Assembly (NCBI RefSeq): GCF_030403775.1
Contig: NZ_JAQMWQ010000003.1
Location: 310,001-374,000 of the forward strand
Direction of reading: 5' to 3'
Length of the DNA stretch: 64,000 bases
Source: Paenibacillus sp. BSR1-1
Lineage (GTDB): Bacteria; Bacillota; Bacilli; Bacillales; Cytobacillaceae
A program made the position numbers and the translations under genes. Position 1 is the first letter of the stretch; each line of letters starts with the position of its first letter. This document shows, one piece after another, positions 31,379 to 40,636 of this stretch. The notes beneath the pieces are model-generated. The model was not told the DNA's origin, did no database searches, and worked only from the letters and a program-made list of their open reading frames with translations.

Positions 31379-31817
31379 TAAGTTGTAGGCTTGGTATTGG
31401 ATATTAATGTTGAATTTCCAGGAAAAATCCAGGAAATGTCGTTAATTTTATAAAATATGTAGTAATTACGGGATAATTGGTCGTATGTTGCTAAAAATAG
31501 GTCATAAGTTTTGATGGTTCGAAGGGATTTCCAGTTAATATCCAGTAAACGTCGTAAAATTTAAAAATTAAGTAGTAAATGTGGGAAAATAGGTCGTATG
31601 TTGCTAAAAGTAGGTCATAAGTTTTGATGGTTCGAAGGGATTTCCAATTAATATCCAGTATTTGTCGTAAAGTTTAAAAATTAAGTAGTAAATGCGGGAA
31701 AATAGGTCGTATGTTGCTAAAAATAGGTCATAAGTTTTGATGGTTCGAAGGGATTTCCAATTAATATCCAGTATTTGTCGTAAAGTTTAAAAATTAAATA
31801 GTAAATGCGGGAAAATA
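31379..31817. repeat. Tandem array of 113-bp units, about 3.8 copies
   Basis: The marker GGTCGTATGTTGCTAAAA starts at 31479, 31592 and 31705, a 113-bp period. The last three units are almost identical (TTCGAAGGGATTTCCA, ATATCCAGTA), and a more divergent unit precedes them. The array stops sharply within a GNAT pseudogene. No spacers and no open frame, so it is neither CRISPR nor coding. Confidence 0.88.
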
Positions 31818-32137
31818 GTTTACAAGCCGGGTACCGAGACCCAACCCTCTGGCCTTTGGATCTACTAAAAGTAACCTTATCTTGGCGATGGAATTGCCGC
31901 CATCCACGACAAAATCGGATCCAACCACTTCTCCGTCCATTTCGGCAATCCAGCAGTGTTTTTTATCTGGATTTAGATTCTTGATAAAATCAGCAGCTAT
32001 TTGTGCCACAAGTGCTTCAACTGTTCATTCCAGCTGTATTCTTCCGCATAAAGGTCGCCATGTTTATGGATGACCATTCTCAAATCGCCAGGTTTGTGGT
32101 GCCTGAGAAGATATAAATCCTTCTTATCTGTCAAAAA
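31818..32137 (-). pseudogene. Fragment of a MarR/GNAT bifunctional regulator gene
   Basis: Two adjoining minus-strand frames read like the C-terminal half of the HTH-GNAT fusion family: DLYLLRHHKPGDLRMVIHKH then LYAEEYSWNEQLKHL, followed after a frameshift near 31999 by IAADFIKNLNPDKKHCWIAE, DGEVVGSDFVVDGG and LLLVDPKARGLGLGTRLV. The N-terminal MarR part and the last third of the acetyltransferase are missing. The cuts coincide with the 113-bp array on one side and the 52-bp array on the other. Not functional. Confidence 0.78.
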
Positions 32138-32184
32138 TATCCCTCCAGCATTCTTTAATTCTATAATACCAATTCTACCAGAAC

Positions 32185-32496
32185 CAAACAGAGTGCCCAA
32201 GCTCGTCAGTTTATCCCTATCACGGGCACTGTGAACCACTCAGAGTGCCTGCTCCCTCTCGTTTTTCCATCTCACGGGCACTGTAAGCCATTCAGAGTGC
32301 CTGCACCCTCTTGTTTTTCCCACTCATGGGCACTGTGAGCCACTCAGAGTGCCTGCTCCCTCTCGTTTTTCCATCTCACGGGCACTGTGAGCCACTCAGA
32401 GTGCCTGCTCCCTCTCGTTTTTCCATCTCACGGGCACTGTGAGCCACTCAGAGTGCCCGACCTCTTCGATTTTACCCACTCATGGGCACTAGCGAG
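32185..32496. repeat. Tandem array of 52-bp units, about 6 copies
   Basis: The core CACTCAGAGTGCC (or a variant) begins at 32237, 32289, 32341, 32393 and 32445, an exact 52-bp period, with a diverged copy at 32185. Each unit holds an inverted repeat, GGCACT and AGTGCC, around a 12-13 base centre. No unique spacers and no open frame. Confidence 0.9.
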
Positions 32497-32511
32497 GAAA
32501 ATAAATGGAAT

Positions 32512-32539
32512 TAAAAAACAGACCCATCAATAGGGTCTG
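32512..32539 (-). terminator. yeeI terminator
   Basis: CAGACCC and GGGTCTG around a seven-base loop, followed on the minus strand by six T residues. Confidence 0.85.
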
Positions 32540-32549
32540 CAATTAAAGC

Positions 32550-33269
32550 TTATTCGCCTAAATCAACATTGTGATACACTTGCTGCACATCATCTAAATC
32601 TTCTAAAGCATCGATCATTTTTTCAAACTTCGATTGTCCGTCCTCTGGCAGAGTAACGTCGTTTTGTGCCAGCATAGTCAATTCAGCAACCGTAAAATCA
32701 GTGATTCCTGCATTTCTGAATGCTTCTTGAACCGCATGGAACTGATCAGGCTCAGCATAAACGATGACTTGATCTTCTTCTTCGATGATGTCGCGCACAT
32801 CTAAATCAGCTTCCATTAGTAGCTCTAGTACTTCTTCTTCTGTCTTACCTTCCACACCAATAACAGCAGTCGCATCAAACATATAGGCTACAGAACCGCT
32901 GACACCCATGTTGCCGCCGTTTTTACCGAATGCCGCACGAACGTCTGAAGCGGTACGGTTCACGTTATTTGTTAATGCATCGACAATCACCATGGAACCG
33001 TTTGGACCAAAGCCTTCGTAACGAAGTTCAGTATAGCTTTCCTCTGAACCGCCTTTTGCTTTATCAATGGCACGGTCAATAATATGTTTTGGTACATTGT
33101 ATGTTTTGGCACGTTCAAGGACAAATCGTAAAGCTTGGTTGGATTCTGGATTTGGTTCACCTTGTTTTGCTGCTACATAAATTTCAACACCAAACTTTGC
33201 ATAAATACGACTTGTATTTGCGTCCTTTGATGCTTTCTTTTCTTTAATATTGTTCCATTTACGACCCAT
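32550..33269 (-). CDS. yeeI: YebC/PmpR-type protein YeeI
   Basis: The 239-residue protein has the YebC layout: [20 protein letters not shown] at the start, [39 protein letters not shown] and [20 protein letters not shown]. It matches the shorter-start YeeI branch of Bacilli, not the PmpR/YrbC branch. The family was described as a DNA-binding regulator; recent work places members at the ribosome, easing stalled translation, so its exact role is open. ATG 33269, own terminator. Confidence 0.92.
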   Translation of the reverse strand: MGRKWNNIKEKKASKDANTSRIYAKFGVEIYVAAKQGEPNPESNQALRFVLERAKTYNVPKHIIDRAIDKAKGGSEESYTELRYEGFGPNGSMVIVDALTNNVNRTASDVRAAFGKNGGNMGVSGSVAYMFDATAVIGVEGKTEEEVLELLMEADLDVRDIIEEEDQVIVYAEPDQFHAVQEAFRNAGITDFTVAELTMLAQNDVTLPEDGQSKFEKMIDALEDLDDVQQVYHNVDLGE

Positions 33270-33466
33270 ATGAACACTCTCTTTCCTCTTTGAATCTACA
33301 TTTCATTATAATCATAAATAATACTGGTAAACCTATTAATTATTTATGCTCTACTCATTCACAGATAATATTATACCTCAAATGGGTCATTTGTTAAGGG
33401 ATATTATATAAAAATTATAGGTGCCTGACACCAATAAAAATTTTTGCTTTAGAAATATAGATAAAC

Positions 33467-33504
33467 GCCAAAAGTGGTTCAGGCTAGACTGAACCACTTT
33501 TGGC
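33467..33504 (-). terminator. ilvA terminator
   Basis: GCCAAAAGTGGTTCAG and its exact complement form a 16-bp stem with a six-base loop, ten bases after the ilvA stop. The trailing T tract is poor, but the hairpin is very stable. Confidence 0.65.
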
Positions 33505-33514
33505 AGGATTATCG

Positions 33515-34780
33515 CTACACTAGCATTTGAAACAAGGTGCTATCTTTGTTGACTTCCCGATAAACGAATCCCTTTGTTTTGATCCGGTCTATTAATGGAT
33601 AGTAATCGTCTTTATCCTTTAACTCAATTCCAACCAGAGCCGGGCCGGTTTCACGATTATTCTTTTTCGTATATTCGAAATGGCTAATATCATCATTTGG
33701 ACCGAGGACGTCTAATAGGAATTCACGTAATGCACCTGGCCGCTGCGGGAACTGAACAATAAAATAATGCTGCAGGCCTTCAAAAAGCTTCGAACGCTCT
33801 TTAATTTCCTGCATTCTTCCGATATCATTGTTCCCGCCGCTGACGATACAAACAACCGTTTTGCCTTTAATTTCATCTGCGTATGTATCTAAGGCCGCAA
33901 CGGAAAGTGCTCCAGTTGGCTCGACGACAATTGCATTTTCGTTATAAAGAGTTAATAGGGTCGAACATACCTTTCCTTCAGGAACAACGATGATATCATC
34001 AACAATTTCTTTACAAATGTTGAAGGTCTTAGTTCCCACTGTTTTAACCGCTGCACCATCAACAAATGGATCAATTTTTTCAAGTGACGTAACTTCACCT
34101 TTTACGATTGATTCCTTCATTCCAGGTGCTCCTTCAGGCTCGACACCAATTAAATGGGTCTCAGGAGAGATGTGCTTTAAATATGTTCCTACACCCGCCA
34201 TAAGTCCGCCGCCGCCGATTGCACCGAATAGATAATCGACTTTTTCTGGACAATCATTAAGAAGTTCAACCGCCACCGTACCTTGACCCGCGATGACGTC
34301 AAAGTCATCAAAAGGATGAATGAAGGTTCGGTTTTCAGCACGGCTGCATTCCAGCGCCTTTTCAGAAGCATCATCAAAGGTATCTCCAACTAATACAATT
34401 TCAACACTATCCTTGCCCCAGAATTTCACTGAGTTTACCTTTTGTTTAGGGGTTGTGGTTGGCATGAAAATTTTGCCGTTAATTTTTAATAGATGACAAG
34501 AGTAAGCCACTCCTTGGGCATGGTTGCCTGCACTTGCGCAGATAATTCCGTTTTGCATTTCTTCAGAGCTTAACTTTTTAATCCGATTATAGGCCCCGCG
34601 AATTTTAAAGGAACGGACACTTTGCATGTCTTCCCGTTTTAAATATACATTACAGCCATACCGTTCAGATAATAAATGGTTAAATTGCAGAGGAGTTGGC
34701 GAAATCACATCCCTAATCGTGTGACTTGCAATGATGATATCTTCTACATTCAGCGTTTTTTTCTCTACTTGTTGACTCAT
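33515..34780 (-). CDS. ilvA: Threonine ammonia-lyase, biosynthetic
   Basis: This 421-residue PLP enzyme makes 2-oxobutanoate from threonine, the entry to isoleucine. The PLP lysine is in SFKIRGAYNRIKKL, the phosphate loop in GAIGGGGLMAGVG, and ASAGNHAQGVAYSC is the substrate loop. A single ACT-like C-terminal domain (FIVQFPQRPGALREFLLDVL) provides feedback control by isoleucine and valine. The size matches the short Bacillus form. AGGAGG before ATG 34780. It is controlled by an isoleucine-type T-box upstream. Confidence 0.95.
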   Translation of the reverse strand: MSQQVEKKTLNVEDIIIASHTIRDVISPTPLQFNHLLSERYGCNVYLKREDMQSVRSFKIRGAYNRIKKLSSEEMQNGIICASAGNHAQGVAYSCHLLKINGKIFMPTTTPKQKVNSVKFWGKDSVEIVLVGDTFDDASEKALECSRAENRTFIHPFDDFDVIAGQGTVAVELLNDCPEKVDYLFGAIGGGGLMAGVGTYLKHISPETHLIGVEPEGAPGMKESIVKGEVTSLEKIDPFVDGAAVKTVGTKTFNICKEIVDDIIVVPEGKVCSTLLTLYNENAIVVEPTGALSVAALDTYADEIKGKTVVCIVSGGNNDIGRMQEIKERSKLFEGLQHYFIVQFPQRPGALREFLLDVLGPNDDISHFEYTKKNNRETGPALVGIELKDKDDYYPLIDRIKTKGFVYREVNKDSTLFQMLV

Positions 34781-34845
34781 TTTCTCGGTTCCTCCTCATA
34801 TTCAAACATCAATCTTTTCTTATTTGATGATGGTTTATAAACAAC

Positions 34846-35130
34846 AAAAAACCCGTCCCATATGGATAGGGACGAGTTGTTCTCGCGTTACCACCCTACT
34901 TCCGCAGCAAATCTTTCGTTGCGGCTCTCGATAGACGTACAGCACTTATCACTTAGCTCTTCGTACTTGTACGCATTCCGATATAACGGCGGAATTTACC
35001 GGTATAGCTTACTGATTCCGTTCAGCTATACATCTCGGAGATGATCTTCAGAAGGCCCTGCTATCGACTCCCACCAAACGTCGACTCTCTAGGAAACATG
35101 GAGCAATCCTACTCTTCTCGTCATTGATTT
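34846..35130 (-). promoter_or_regulatory. T-box leader of ilvA, Ile (AUC) specifier
   Basis: On the minus strand the leader has the T-box sequence AGGGTGGTAACGCG (34884-34897), followed by a terminator CGTCCC/GGGACG with a T run ending at 34846. Stem I elements include GACGAGAAGAGTAGG near its start and the specifier region CTGAAGATCATCTCC, where ATC (35043-35045) follows GAAG and precedes A as expected. It therefore senses uncharged isoleucine tRNA and switches ilvA on. Confidence 0.92.
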
Positions 35131-35147
35131 AAGATTAATTTTTTATT

Positions 35148-35176
35148 AGGGTACCACCGAAAAAATGCTCTGTCAA
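35148..35176 (-). promoter_or_regulatory. ilvA promoter
   Basis: TTGACA (minus strand, 35171-35176), a 17-base spacer and TACCCT (35148-35153), placing the start at the beginning of the T-box leader. Confidence 0.6.
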
Positions 35177-35286
35177 TATTTTTTGACTATTTTTTATATT
35201 TAGACAATTTATAAAGCGCTTACATTTTTGGAAAGACATTTGTCCTCCCAAGGAGAACAAATGTCCACGAACGGTGCCTGACACCA

Positions 35287-36885
35287 TTATTTTTGGTGTT
35301 TTATTTCGCCGTTGATGATGGTCATTTCAATCTCAGTTGTGAGGAGCTCATCTGGGTTTTCCATTGTCATTAGGTTTTTGGAATAGACGGTCATGTCGGC
35401 TAGTTTGCCGCGTGTGATGGTTCCTTTTATATGTTCTTCGTTGGTGGCGTAGGCTCCGCCGATTGTAAACAATTTAATTGCTTCCAATACAGATAATATT
35501 TCTTTCTCATTCCAGCCTTGATGGGTTTCTCCTGGGGCTCTGCGGGTTACGGCTGCATGGATACCAAGCAATGGGTCAACAGGCTCTACTGGAGCATCTG
35601 ATCCTCCAGCACATAAAACTCCTGCATTCAGTAACGTTTTCCATGCATACAAATATTGTTCCCTTACATCCCCTACTCTTTCTCGTACCCATGGATAGTC
35701 CCCTACGACAAATCTTGGCTGGATGTCAGCAATTCGACTCCTGTCCGCTAATCTCTGGACTAAATCCGGACGAACCAGAGAGGTATGAATGATGCGGTCA
35801 CGATGGTCCACTGTCGGAAATTGGTCGAGTATGTCTAAAACATTTTCCAGCGCTTTATCTCCAATGGTGTGTACGGCAATAGGCATGGAAAAGTCACGAG
35901 CCTCCTTAACAATCTCATATAGGGCATCCTGATCAAGCATCGCATCCCCAAATTCGCTTGGAGCGTCATGATACGGTTCAGAAAGCAGTGCTGTTCTCCG
36001 GCCGAAGGCCCCATCAGCAAAAATTTTGATTGTCCCTATTTGAAGCCTCTCATTACCAAAACCAGCATGCATTTCTCTTTCTTTCAATCGTTTAAGAAAA
36101 GGATAATCAATGAGGAGATTACACCGTAAACCAACCTGCTCCTGATTCAGTAATTCATCATACAATCGATATGTTTGATCAAGCCCTCCTAAATAAGCAG
36201 GGTCATTGGTATGTACACTTGTTAACCCCATCGAAATGGCAAAATTCATGGCATTCCGCAATCCACTTTTTAATTCTTCGTATGTTTTATCCGGAATGTT
36301 TTTCGTCACGAGCTTTGAAGCAGATTCCAGCAAAAGTCCAGTCGGCTTTTTCGAAACTGGATCCATGACTACGGTTCCACCGACCGGCACTTCAACAGAT
36401 GGATGGTACCCGCTCCTTTCTAAGGCCTTGCTATTCACCAAAAATGCATGGGTGCATATTCGCTTTAGGTAAATGGGACAATGCGGCGCAACATAATCCA
36501 GCTCCTCGATGGTCGGAATGGTGCCCTCAGTGAAAAGATTCTCATCCCAGCCCATACCAACAAGCCAGGTCCCTGGAGGAATGGTTTTCGCCCGTTCCTC
36601 AATTTTCCTAAGCATTTCGCTTTTGGACTTCACTCCTGTTAAATTGAGGTCTAAAAGATTAAAAGCAACACCTGAAAGATGCAAATGGCTGTCAATCAGA
36701 CCAGGTGTAACCGTTCTGCCCTGTAAATCAATGATATCAGCATCTTCGTTTCCCCATTGAAGAACCATATCGCGATGGTTTCCTAAATCAATAATTCTGC
36801 CATTCTCAACTACAACTGCTTCTACTAATGGCAAATTCGAATCAAGCGTATAGATTTTTCCATTGGTAAAAATCGTCTTTGACAT
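35287..36885 (-). CDS. ytcJ: Metal-dependent amidohydrolase, YtcJ-like
   Basis: A 532-residue amidohydrolase of the YtcJ/NfdA-like group. The metal site starts with TPGLIDSHLHLSG (HxH, near residues 66-68); later ligands are in IAVHTIGDKAL and the Asp in LCAGGSDAPVEPVDPL. KIFADGAFGRRTALLSEPY is typical of the group, which cleaves N-formyl or imide bonds in some members; the substrate here is unknown. ATG 36885 follows a G-rich site. It lies downstream of the peptide ABC operon but after that operon's terminator, so it is probably independent. A GGTGCCTGACACC repeat sits right after its stop. Confidence 0.85.
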   Translation of the reverse strand: MSKTIFTNGKIYTLDSNLPLVEAVVVENGRIIDLGNHRDMVLQWGNEDADIIDLQGRTVTPGLIDSHLHLSGVAFNLLDLNLTGVKSKSEMLRKIEERAKTIPPGTWLVGMGWDENLFTEGTIPTIEELDYVAPHCPIYLKRICTHAFLVNSKALERSGYHPSVEVPVGGTVVMDPVSKKPTGLLLESASKLVTKNIPDKTYEELKSGLRNAMNFAISMGLTSVHTNDPAYLGGLDQTYRLYDELLNQEQVGLRCNLLIDYPFLKRLKEREMHAGFGNERLQIGTIKIFADGAFGRRTALLSEPYHDAPSEFGDAMLDQDALYEIVKEARDFSMPIAVHTIGDKALENVLDILDQFPTVDHRDRIIHTSLVRPDLVQRLADRSRIADIQPRFVVGDYPWVRERVGDVREQYLYAWKTLLNAGVLCAGGSDAPVEPVDPLLGIHAAVTRRAPGETHQGWNEKEILSVLEAIKLFTIGGAYATNEEHIKGTITRGKLADMTVYSKNLMTMENPDELLTTEIEMTIINGEIKHQK

Positions 36886-36988
36886 TGCCGCTCCCCCTAG
36901 CCATAAAAATTGTTTGACATATTTCTTCTATATATAATACCAAAGATGATAGGTTACTCGACAACTTCATTTTAAATATAGTTAAACT

Positions 36989-37027
36989 AAAAAAAGAGAC
37001 CACCTTCCTTAAGGAAAGTAGTCTCTT
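36989..37027 (-). terminator. Terminator of the peptide ABC operon
   Basis: AAGAGACTACTTTCC and GGAAGGTGGTCTCTT pair with two mismatches, then T7 on the minus strand, just after the binding-protein gene. Confidence 0.82.
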
Positions 37028-37037
37028 CCTAATGCTA

Positions 37038-38672
37038 TTATTTTTGTACTACCCAATCTTGAACATTATAGAACATACCAAATTGTTTTGGTAAACCTAC
37101 TTTTACCTTTTTAGATACCGCTCCCATCAAGTAATCGGAATAAAGGGAAATAGTAGGCACGTCTTCATGTAAAATTTCTTGAACTTTATTGTAAATGACT
37201 CTGCGATTTTCAGGATTTGGTTCTAATTTTCCTTTATTCAACAATTCATCCAACTCTGGATTGCTATAACCCGCAAAGTTATAAGGTCCGCCTGTTCCAT
37301 AGAAGGCACTTACATCAGGATCCACTTGATAAGGTATTCCAAGGAACATTAAATCAAAATCATGTTTTGCCCCTTTTTGCATATGGGTAGGGAAATCAAA
37401 CTTTTGGATTTGAACATTTAAACCGACTGCTTTTAGATTCTCAGCTATAATAACGGCTGATTGTTCACGAACCTGGTTGCCAATTGGAACATTGACGCGA
37501 ATTGGTTTACTCTTATCCCAGCCTGATTCCTCAATAAGCTTCTTTGCCTTCTCCGGATCATATTCATAGTTCTTAATATCTTTATCAAAATAAGGGTGGA
37601 GTTTTGTATACGGCCCATCTATGATCTCAGCCTTACCTTTTAGCAGCTTGTCAACAATTTGAGGTCGGTTAATCGCATAGGCAATCGCTTGACGCATCTT
37701 CGGATCAGTAAATGTTTTAGTATTCATGTAGATTTCTTGATAATCATAGCCTTTGCCGTCTACAGCCTCGACATTCGCCATATTTTTCACCTTTTCAACA
37801 TCTTGGATGGCAATGGCTCCAGTGGATGGGTAATTCAAATGAATTTCGCCCGTTTGCAGCTGTGCAGTCATATTGGCTTGAGGCACAACTTTAAAGAAAA
37901 GCTTTTCGGTCTTCGGTGCCCCGCGGTAATAATCAGGGTTCGCTTTATATTCCACCTGTGTTTCCCCTTTGAAATTTACAAGTGTATAAGCACCATCTGT
38001 TACAGTCGGTTTCAGCATAAATGGATCTTGATGAAGCTTTGCGGGATCTTTATCTTTTAGGATATGGCTCGGAATGGTTCGGATGTTGATTAAGTTCCCT
38101 TTAATATAGTTAGGGTCAGTCGGTTTTTTTGTATGAATGATAAACGTTTTCTCATCGACGATTTCGATACCTTTTACCGTTTTTTCCCCTTTAGGCAGCT
38201 GCCCATTATCATCTAACCCTTCAATGATATTAAGAGTTTTCAGGCCAACGCTTTGAACAGCAGGATTTGCTAAAGTGTCAAAGGTGAATTTAACATCCTC
38301 TGTTGTAACAGGCTTCCCATCCGTCCAATTTGCTTTTGAATTAAGTTTAATTGTAAAAGCTTGATTATCTTTTGTTTCAAAGCTTTCTGCTAACTTAAAT
38401 TGGAATTCCATATTTTCGTTTAGTTCAAAGAAAGGGTCGAATAGAATCGATGATAGAGTCATAGCTCCTAAATCACGGGCGTTGATCGGATTAAGTGTAC
38501 CTATTGCGTTTGAAACCCCCACCACAATGGTATCTCCCAAACTTGCAGCTGTATTCCCCTTTCCTTTGTCCTTTGATGAAGACGATGTTTCATTTGTACC
38601 AGAACATGCACTTAAAAATAGCAGCAAAGCAATGGAAAAAATGGTTAAAAACTTTACCTTCCCTATTCTCAT
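37038..38672 (-). CDS. Peptide ABC transporter binding lipoprotein, OppA/AppA type
   Basis: About 544 residues, a family 5 extracellular solute-binding lipoprotein. The signal peptide (MRIGKVKFLTIFSIALLLF) ends in the lipobox LSAC, followed by a Ser-rich linker. Motifs include AIGTLNPINARDLGAM, FTIKLNSKANWTDGKPVTTE and FTDPKMRQAIAYAINRPQIV, typical of dipeptide and oligopeptide binders. The frame extends to 38711, but GAGGGA and the signal peptide place the start at ATG 38672. It is the last of five importer genes (order D-F-B-C-A). A substrate other than peptides, such as nickel chelates or glycosides, is possible for this family. Confidence 0.9.
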   Translation of the reverse strand: MRIGKVKFLTIFSIALLLFLSACSGTNETSSSSKDKGKGNTAASLGDTIVVGVSNAIGTLNPINARDLGAMTLSSILFDPFFELNENMEFQFKLAESFETKDNQAFTIKLNSKANWTDGKPVTTEDVKFTFDTLANPAVQSVGLKTLNIIEGLDDNGQLPKGEKTVKGIEIVDEKTFIIHTKKPTDPNYIKGNLINIRTIPSHILKDKDPAKLHQDPFMLKPTVTDGAYTLVNFKGETQVEYKANPDYYRGAPKTEKLFFKVVPQANMTAQLQTGEIHLNYPSTGAIAIQDVEKVKNMANVEAVDGKGYDYQEIYMNTKTFTDPKMRQAIAYAINRPQIVDKLLKGKAEIIDGPYTKLHPYFDKDIKNYEYDPEKAKKLIEESGWDKSKPIRVNVPIGNQVREQSAVIIAENLKAVGLNVQIQKFDFPTHMQKGAKHDFDLMFLGIPYQVDPDVSAFYGTGGPYNFAGYSNPELDELLNKGKLEPNPENRRVIYNKVQEILHEDVPTISLYSDYLMGAVSKKVKVGLPKQFGMFYNVQDWVVQK

Positions 38673-38720
38673 CTCTGTCCCTCTTTTCCTTATAAAATAT
38701 TTGATTAGCATTCTACAGAA

Positions 38721-39638
38721 CTATTTCAATGTTTTCGGATCAAGTGCATCACGCAGCCCGTCTCCGATAAAATTGATAGCTAAAACAACTAGAACAATCA
38801 TTATCCCTGGAGGAACCCAAAGCCATGGCTGCGAGGTTAATACCGTTAAGGATTGGGCATCAGTCAGCATATTTCCCCAGCTCGCTGTTGGCGGCTGTAC
38901 CCCCATGCCCAGAAAACTAAGCGATGCTTCTACAATGATGGCAGCCGCTATTCCAAACGTTGCCTGGACAAGAATAGGTGCAATCGCATTCGGCAATATA
39001 TGCTGAAATAAAATCCTTGGAGTACTTAACCCAAGCACCACCCCAGATTTCACAAAATCAACATGCTTTAACGAAAGAACGCTGCCCCGGACAAGTCTGG
39101 CAACTGACGGCCAGCCGAGAAGTCCCAATATCCAGATAATATTTAACAAATTAGGTCCGAGAATACTGACGACTACAAGGATTAACATCAGGCTTGGAAA
39201 TGACATGAAGACATCGGTTAAGCGCATTAACACGATATCTACCCATCCACCAAAGTAGCCTGAAACCGCACCGACAATCGTACCTATGATACTATAAATC
39301 AAAACAGCACCAAGGCCGACTATCATCGATACCCGGGAAGCATAGATTAAGCGGGTAAAAAGATCCCGTCCAACTTGATCGGTGCCTAACCAGTGCTCCG
39401 CGGATGGCGGCGCTGAAAATTCATCATAAACCTGAAAGGGTTCCTTTGGTGCAATCAAAGGAGCAAAAATGGCAACGAGGATAATGAAAAGCATAAAAAT
39501 ACTCCCGGCCACCGCTAAACGATGCTTCATAAAGCGTTTTACGATAAGCTGTAAAGGTGTTTCCTCCTTCCCCAGCTCTGTATTAGAAATGGGTGGTATT
39601 TCCACTTCATTTTTGATACCAGTTTCCAGCATCGGCAT
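38721..39638 (-). CDS. Peptide ABC transporter permease, OppC/AppC type
   Basis: This 305-residue permease has six membrane segments and an N-terminal extension before the first (VKRFMKHRLAVAGSIFMLFI). The EAA loop that contacts the ATPases is in VASLV-type KSGVVLGLSTPRILFQHILP (about residues 205-225). EHWLGTDQVGRDLFTRLIYA is the signature of OppC/DppC permeases. It pairs with the OppB-type permease 17 bases upstream. ATG 39638 follows GGAGGGA. Confidence 0.93.
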   Translation of the reverse strand: MPMLETGIKNEVEIPPISNTELGKEETPLQLIVKRFMKHRLAVAGSIFMLFIILVAIFAPLIAPKEPFQVYDEFSAPPSAEHWLGTDQVGRDLFTRLIYASRVSMIVGLGAVLIYSIIGTIVGAVSGYFGGWVDIVLMRLTDVFMSFPSLMLILVVVSILGPNLLNIIWILGLLGWPSVARLVRGSVLSLKHVDFVKSGVVLGLSTPRILFQHILPNAIAPILVQATFGIAAAIIVEASLSFLGMGVQPPTASWGNMLTDAQSLTVLTSQPWLWVPPGIMIVLVVLAINFIGDGLRDALDPKTLK

Positions 39639-39655
39639 AAACGATCCCTCCTCTC

Positions 39656-40606
39656 CTACTTATATTTAATCCGTGGATCCACAAACGAATAGAGAATGTC
39701 CGTAAATAGATTTGCAAATAAAACCATAAAAGCTGTTAAAAGATTGAGCGCCATCAGAGTTGGATAATCCCTCGACATGATGGATTGGATGGTAAGTTGT
39801 CCCATTCCCGGCCACTGAAAGACCTGTTCCGTAATAACCGCCCCTCCAAGTAAAAAAGGAATTTCAAGACCGATAATCGTGATAATCGGAATGAGTGCAT
39901 TTTTTAAAGCATGTTTATTGGTTATGACGATTTCTTTTAATCCCTTAGCCCTGGCAGTCCGCAAATAATCCTGTCCCAGTACCTCTAGAAGACTTGCTCT
40001 GACATAGCGGACGTATTGTCCGGCAATTCCGACCGCCAAAACCATAACCGGTAGGATGAGATGCTTGATCTTATCGAAGAAATCATCTTCACTCCCGAGG
40101 GTCGACATCCCTCCTGCAGGAAGCCATTGTAATTGTACAGCGAAGATATAAATAAGACCCAAGCCAAGGAAAAAATGCGGAATGGAGATCCCAAAAAAGG
40201 AAGTACCGGTCGCCAAATAATCAAGTTTGCTATATTGCTTTACTGCACTTATAATTCCGATTGGCAATGCAATAATTAACCCTATGATAAGGGCAAGAAA
40301 CGTTAATTGAAAAGTAGGACCAATCCTTTCTAAAATCACTTTCGAAACAGGTTCATAGGTAGAAAACGAGTAGCCCAAATTGCCCTGCACCAGATTACCC
40401 AGCCAATGAAAAAATTGAACCCATAAAGGGTCATTCAAGCCTAATTGTTCTTTCCGTAAATTGAGAAGCTCTTGTGAAGTGTTGGGGTCAACATACATAT
40501 CAACCGGGTTCCCTGGCGCCATATTAATAATGATAAAGTTGACAATCGTTACCCCAAATAAGACTGGAATTGCAATTAATAGCCTGCGAATTATATATGG
40601 AACCAA
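39656..40606 (-). CDS. Peptide ABC transporter permease, OppB/AppB type
   Basis: A 316-residue permease starting MVPYIIRRLLIAIPVLFGVT, the standard OppB/DppB N-terminus, with NMAPGNPVDMYVDPNTSQE in the first external loop and the EAA loop in RTARAKGLKEIVITNKHALK. Six membrane segments. The start is TTG 40606 behind AGGAGGGGG. It works with the OppC-type permease to form the channel. Confidence 0.93.
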   Translation of the reverse strand: MVPYIIRRLLIAIPVLFGVTIVNFIIINMAPGNPVDMYVDPNTSQELLNLRKEQLGLNDPLWVQFFHWLGNLVQGNLGYSFSTYEPVSKVILERIGPTFQLTFLALIIGLIIALPIGIISAVKQYSKLDYLATGTSFFGISIPHFFLGLGLIYIFAVQLQWLPAGGMSTLGSEDDFFDKIKHLILPVMVLAVGIAGQYVRYVRASLLEVLGQDYLRTARAKGLKEIVITNKHALKNALIPIITIIGLEIPFLLGGAVITEQVFQWPGMGQLTIQSIMSRDYPTLMALNLLTAFMVLFANLFTDILYSFVDPRIKYK

Positions 40607-40636
40607 ATTTGCCCCCTCCTTCTAAAACGTATCTTC

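Noticed and set aside
32185..32496. Possible CRISPR array
   Set aside because: Units are contiguous with an exact 52-bp period and no unique spacers; no cas genes nearby.
34862..35044. Plus-strand 60-codon frame before ilvA
   Set aside because: It is antisense to the T-box leader and has no ribosome site.
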